Origin: Spirochaetales bacterium
GTDB lineage: Bacteria; Spirochaetota; Spirochaetia; Sphaerochaetales; Sphaerochaetaceae
DNA: 7,608 nt
NCBI GenBank assembly: GCA_017614625.1
Contig: JAGABK010000090.1
Span: 1 to 7,608 of the forward strand
Reading direction: 5' to 3'
Shown: positions 6,067-7,608 of the stretch, piece by piece
Numbering within the stretch: position 1 is the stretch's first letter
How the letters are laid out: each line of letters opens with the position of its first letter
Notes under the pieces: model-generated
The model's input: only the letters and a program-made list of their open reading frames with translations
Database searches by the model: none
What the model was told of the DNA's origin: nothing
Position numbers and translations under genes: made by a program

Positions 6067-6966
6067 TCAGTCTTCCATGGCCTCGATTTCGTCGCGGATG
6101 GACCCGATCACACCGGCGAAGTCCTCCCCGCAACCCTCGAGCGCCAGGTCGCAGGCCCCCAGGGCCTCTTCCCTGCGGCCGTCCTCCTTCAGGACGATGG
6201 CGAACATCATAAGGTACCAGGAGAGCCCCTCCAGCCTGAAGGTGACATCCTCGTCCGTCAGAATCCCGAGGGCCTTCGTGAAAAGCTCCTCGGACCTGTC
6301 GTAGTCGCCCTGGATTCCGGCGTATATGGCGATGTGGCAGAGAACCTCGGCCGCCTGCGGGGAGTCCTCCCCGTACAGTGAGATCTGGAAGGCATGCCAC
6401 TCGCTCAGCACTTCCAACGGGTCCTCCACGTCGCCGTAGTTGTAGATGAAATAGTAGAGCCATGAGGTCTCAGGGTTCCTGTAGTCCCCGTAGGCCTTCA
6501 CGAAATCGAGCATCCTGGATGCAAGGGCCTGTGAATCCTTGAACCGGCCTTCGATGAAATAGGCACAGCAGAGCTTGAACGCGAAGTTGCTGACGAGCTC
6601 GTCGATCTCGCAGAAATCGAGCATCGGGTCCCCCACCCTGACGACGAGGCGGCTGGCGTGGCGGTCCAGGTAAAGCCCCATGAGGAAATCGGTTATGTGG
6701 GAGGATTCCCCGCGCTGACCGCACTCGACGGCAAGCTCGAGGGCCTTGGCGGCGTAGTACTCCGCCTCGTTCTTCCAGCCCAGCTCGGCCGCGGCCCTGC
6801 TGTACAGGTCGAACAGCCTGACTTCCTTCTCCGGAGACAGGCGGCGCTCGCCGCGCATGTAGTCCGTCTTGAGGGGTGAAAGCAGGTTGTAGATCTCCGC
6901 TGCCCGGGATACGGGACAGTCCGCCAGTCCGATCGCTTTGTCCAGAATTCTTTCACTGTCAGTCAT
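6067..6966 (-). CDS. Uncharacterised TPR-like helical repeat protein
   Basis: A 299-residue protein with no signal peptide or membrane segment that I can see. It is almost entirely helical, with degenerate tetratricopeptide-like pairs at about 54-83 (LYSRAAAELGWKNEAEYYAAKAL), 125-157 (AYFIEGRFKDSQALASRML), 205-238 (AEVLCHIAIYAGIQGDYDRSEELFTKAL) and 250-279 (DGRREEALGACDLALEGCG). TPR arrays usually bind peptides or partner proteins, so a scaffold or regulatory role is likely, but no catalytic motif is present. The ATG lacks a Shine-Dalgarno sequence; instead an extended -10 element lies 6 bases upstream, suggesting a leaderless transcript. It sits between the reductase and the purine cluster; functional linkage to either is unknown. 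Confidence 0.85.
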   Translation of the reverse strand: MTDSERILDKAIGLADCPVSRAAEIYNLLSPLKTDYMRGERRLSPEKEVRLFDLYSRAAAELGWKNEAEYYAAKALELAVECGQRGESSHITDFLMGLYLDRHASRLVVRVGDPMLDFCEIDELVSNFAFKLCCAYFIEGRFKDSQALASRMLDFVKAYGDYRNPETSWLYYFIYNYGDVEDPLEVLSEWHAFQISLYGEDSPQAAEVLCHIAIYAGIQGDYDRSEELFTKALGILTDEDVTFRLEGLSWYLMMFAIVLKEDGRREEALGACDLALEGCGEDFAGVIGSIRDEIEAMED

Positions 6967-6972
6967 ACTGCC

Positions 6973-6981
6973 ATGATATCA
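6973..6981 (-). promoter_or_regulatory. Extended -10 promoter, probably giving a leaderless mRNA
   Basis: TGATATCAT on the minus strand matches an extended -10 (TG-n-TATAAT type). The hexamer TATCAT ends 6 bases before the ATG of the TPR-like gene, so transcription would begin at or beside the start codon. No clear -35 is present, as extended -10 promoters allow. Confidence 0.4.
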
Positions 6982-7004
6982 GCAATCGGATTCTTTTTCG
7001 ACCT

Positions 7005-7019
7005 GTTTTTGATAAAAAC
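7005..7019. repeat. Perfect inverted repeat GTTTTTATCAAAAAC
   Basis: A 6-bp perfect inverted repeat with a 3-base centre (GTTTTT-ATC-AAAAAC on the minus strand) lies about 40 bases upstream of the TPR-like start and just after the reductase stop codon. It may be an operator or part of the reductase transcript's 3' end; it is too AT-rich to be a strong terminator stem. Confidence 0.4.
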
Positions 7020-7039
7020 GGAGCCTCAGTCCTCGAGGC
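7014..7039 (-). terminator. Possible weak terminator of the aldo/keto reductase gene
   Basis: GCCTC and GAGGC form a 5-bp stem around GAGGACT, overlapping the stop codon, followed after TCCG by TTTTT. The stem is short and the U-run begins four bases from it, so efficiency is doubtful. Confidence 0.35.
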
Positions 7040-7608
7040 CGGTCTCGTTGAGCCGGGTCAGTTTCTTCATCAGGGCCGGGATGTCGATGCCCTGCGGACA
7101 GTGCTCGGCGCACGAGCCGCATCCGATGCAGTTGGACGGCATCTTCTCCGGCGCCGTCCTGCGCAGGTTGTTCTCCCAGCGTCTGTTGTACTTGTAGGCG
7201 TTGTAGACCTTCAGCAGCTCCGGGATGTCCAGCTGCATGGGGCAGTCCGGCGTGCAGTAGCGGCAGGCCGTGCACGGCACCGTGAAGCCCTTCTTGAACT
7301 CATGGGCCACGTCTATGAGGAAAGCGCACTGCTCCTCCGAAAGCGGGTCGTCCTTGCTGAAGGTGTCCAGGTTGTCCTTCACCTGCTCCATGTCGGACAT
7401 TCCGCTGAGCATGGTGAGGACGTTGTCATGCGTCATGAGCCATCTGAAGGCCCAGGACGATACCGAACGGCCCGGCTGCGCGGCCCGGAGCTTGGCGTCC
7501 AGCTCGGGCGTGAGGCTCGAAAGGCGGCCTCCGCGAACCGATTCCATGACGATCACGGGGATGTTGCGCTCGGTGAGGATGTTGTACTCCTCCTCCGCGG
7601 TGGAGAAC
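7026..7608 (-). CDS. Aldo/keto reductase with C-terminal 4Fe-4S domain (5' end outside window)
   Basis: About 193 C-terminal residues of an NAD(P)H-type aldo/keto reductase. The part present covers the end of the TIM barrel (FSTAEEEYNILTERNIPVIV, then MESVRGGRL, and WAFRWLMTHDNVLTMLSGMSDMEQVKDN, the usual cofactor-binding end). A ferredoxin-like tail with two motifs follows: CTACRYCTPDC then P (about 7274-7240) and CIGCGSCAEHC then P (about 7130-7096), each CxxCxxCxxxCP, for two 4Fe-4S clusters. Proteins of this form are common in anaerobes and probably pass electrons between clusters and a carbonyl substrate; the substrate is not evident. The catalytic Asp-Tyr-Lys-His residues lie in the missing N-terminal part. 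The stop TGA is at 7028-7026, followed by a possible weak terminator, so co-transcription with the TPR-like gene is uncertain. Confidence 0.95.
   Translation of the reverse strand, partial: FSTAEEEYNILTERNIPVIVMESVRGGRLSSLTPELDAKLRAAQPGRSVSSWAFRWLMTHDNVLTMLSGMSDMEQVKDNLDTFSKDDPLSEEQCAFLIDVAHEFKKGFTVPCTACRYCTPDCPMQLDIPELLKVYNAYKYNRRWENNLRRTAPEKMPSNCIGCGSCAEHCPQGIDIPALMKKLTRLNETGLED

Noticed and set aside
1..7608. tRNA, rRNA, CRISPR array, transposase or insertion sequence ends
   Set aside because: I looked for these on both strands and saw no supporting sequence. The tRNA-related signal at 1463-1736 is a T-box leader, not a tRNA gene.

Overview
This window is one stretch of a bacterial chromosome in which every gene I can support lies on the minus strand, so transcription runs from high to low coordinates. 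DNA is GC-rich within the genes, with strikingly AT-rich gaps. A canonical T-box riboswitch, an aldo/keto reductase carrying two 4Fe-4S motifs, and strong AGGAGG ribosome binding sites point to an anaerobic bacterium, most likely Bacillota or a relative with T-boxes. No marker fixes the genus.

In transcription order: (1) the C-terminal part of an aldo/keto reductase with a two-cluster ferredoxin tail (7026-7608, entering from outside the window); (2) an uncharacterised TPR-like helical protein (6067-6966); (3) a compact purine cluster hpt-purA-purB (2763-6015) that turns hypoxanthine into IMP and then AMP; (4) a 140-base AT-rich gap with three copies of the 12-mer TTTTTGTACAAA; (5) an uncharacterised PD-(D/E)XK nuclease-like protein (1792-2622); (6) a full T-box leader with promoter, stems, antiterminator and terminator (about 1463-1771); (7) a fused HTH-cupin-AMP-forming acyl-CoA synthetase (1-1444, running off the window).

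The most interesting unit is the T-box plus fused synthetase. A tRNA-sensing riboswitch, normally found on aminoacyl-tRNA synthetase, amino acid synthesis and transport genes, here controls a carboxylic-acid:CoA ligase that itself carries a regulator-like N-terminus. The specifier region is best read as GUC (Val), and the UGGU of the T-box bulge predicts a tRNA ending in ACCA, which fits Val (or Ala) and argues against Cys. A coherent but unproven model is that the ligase activates a branched-chain acid such as isobutyrate, so that it can be reductively carboxylated and aminated to valine when charged tRNA-Val is scarce. The second noteworthy element is the TTTTTGTACAAA array around the promoter of the nuclease-like gene; a one-mismatch version lies over the -35 box of the T-box promoter.
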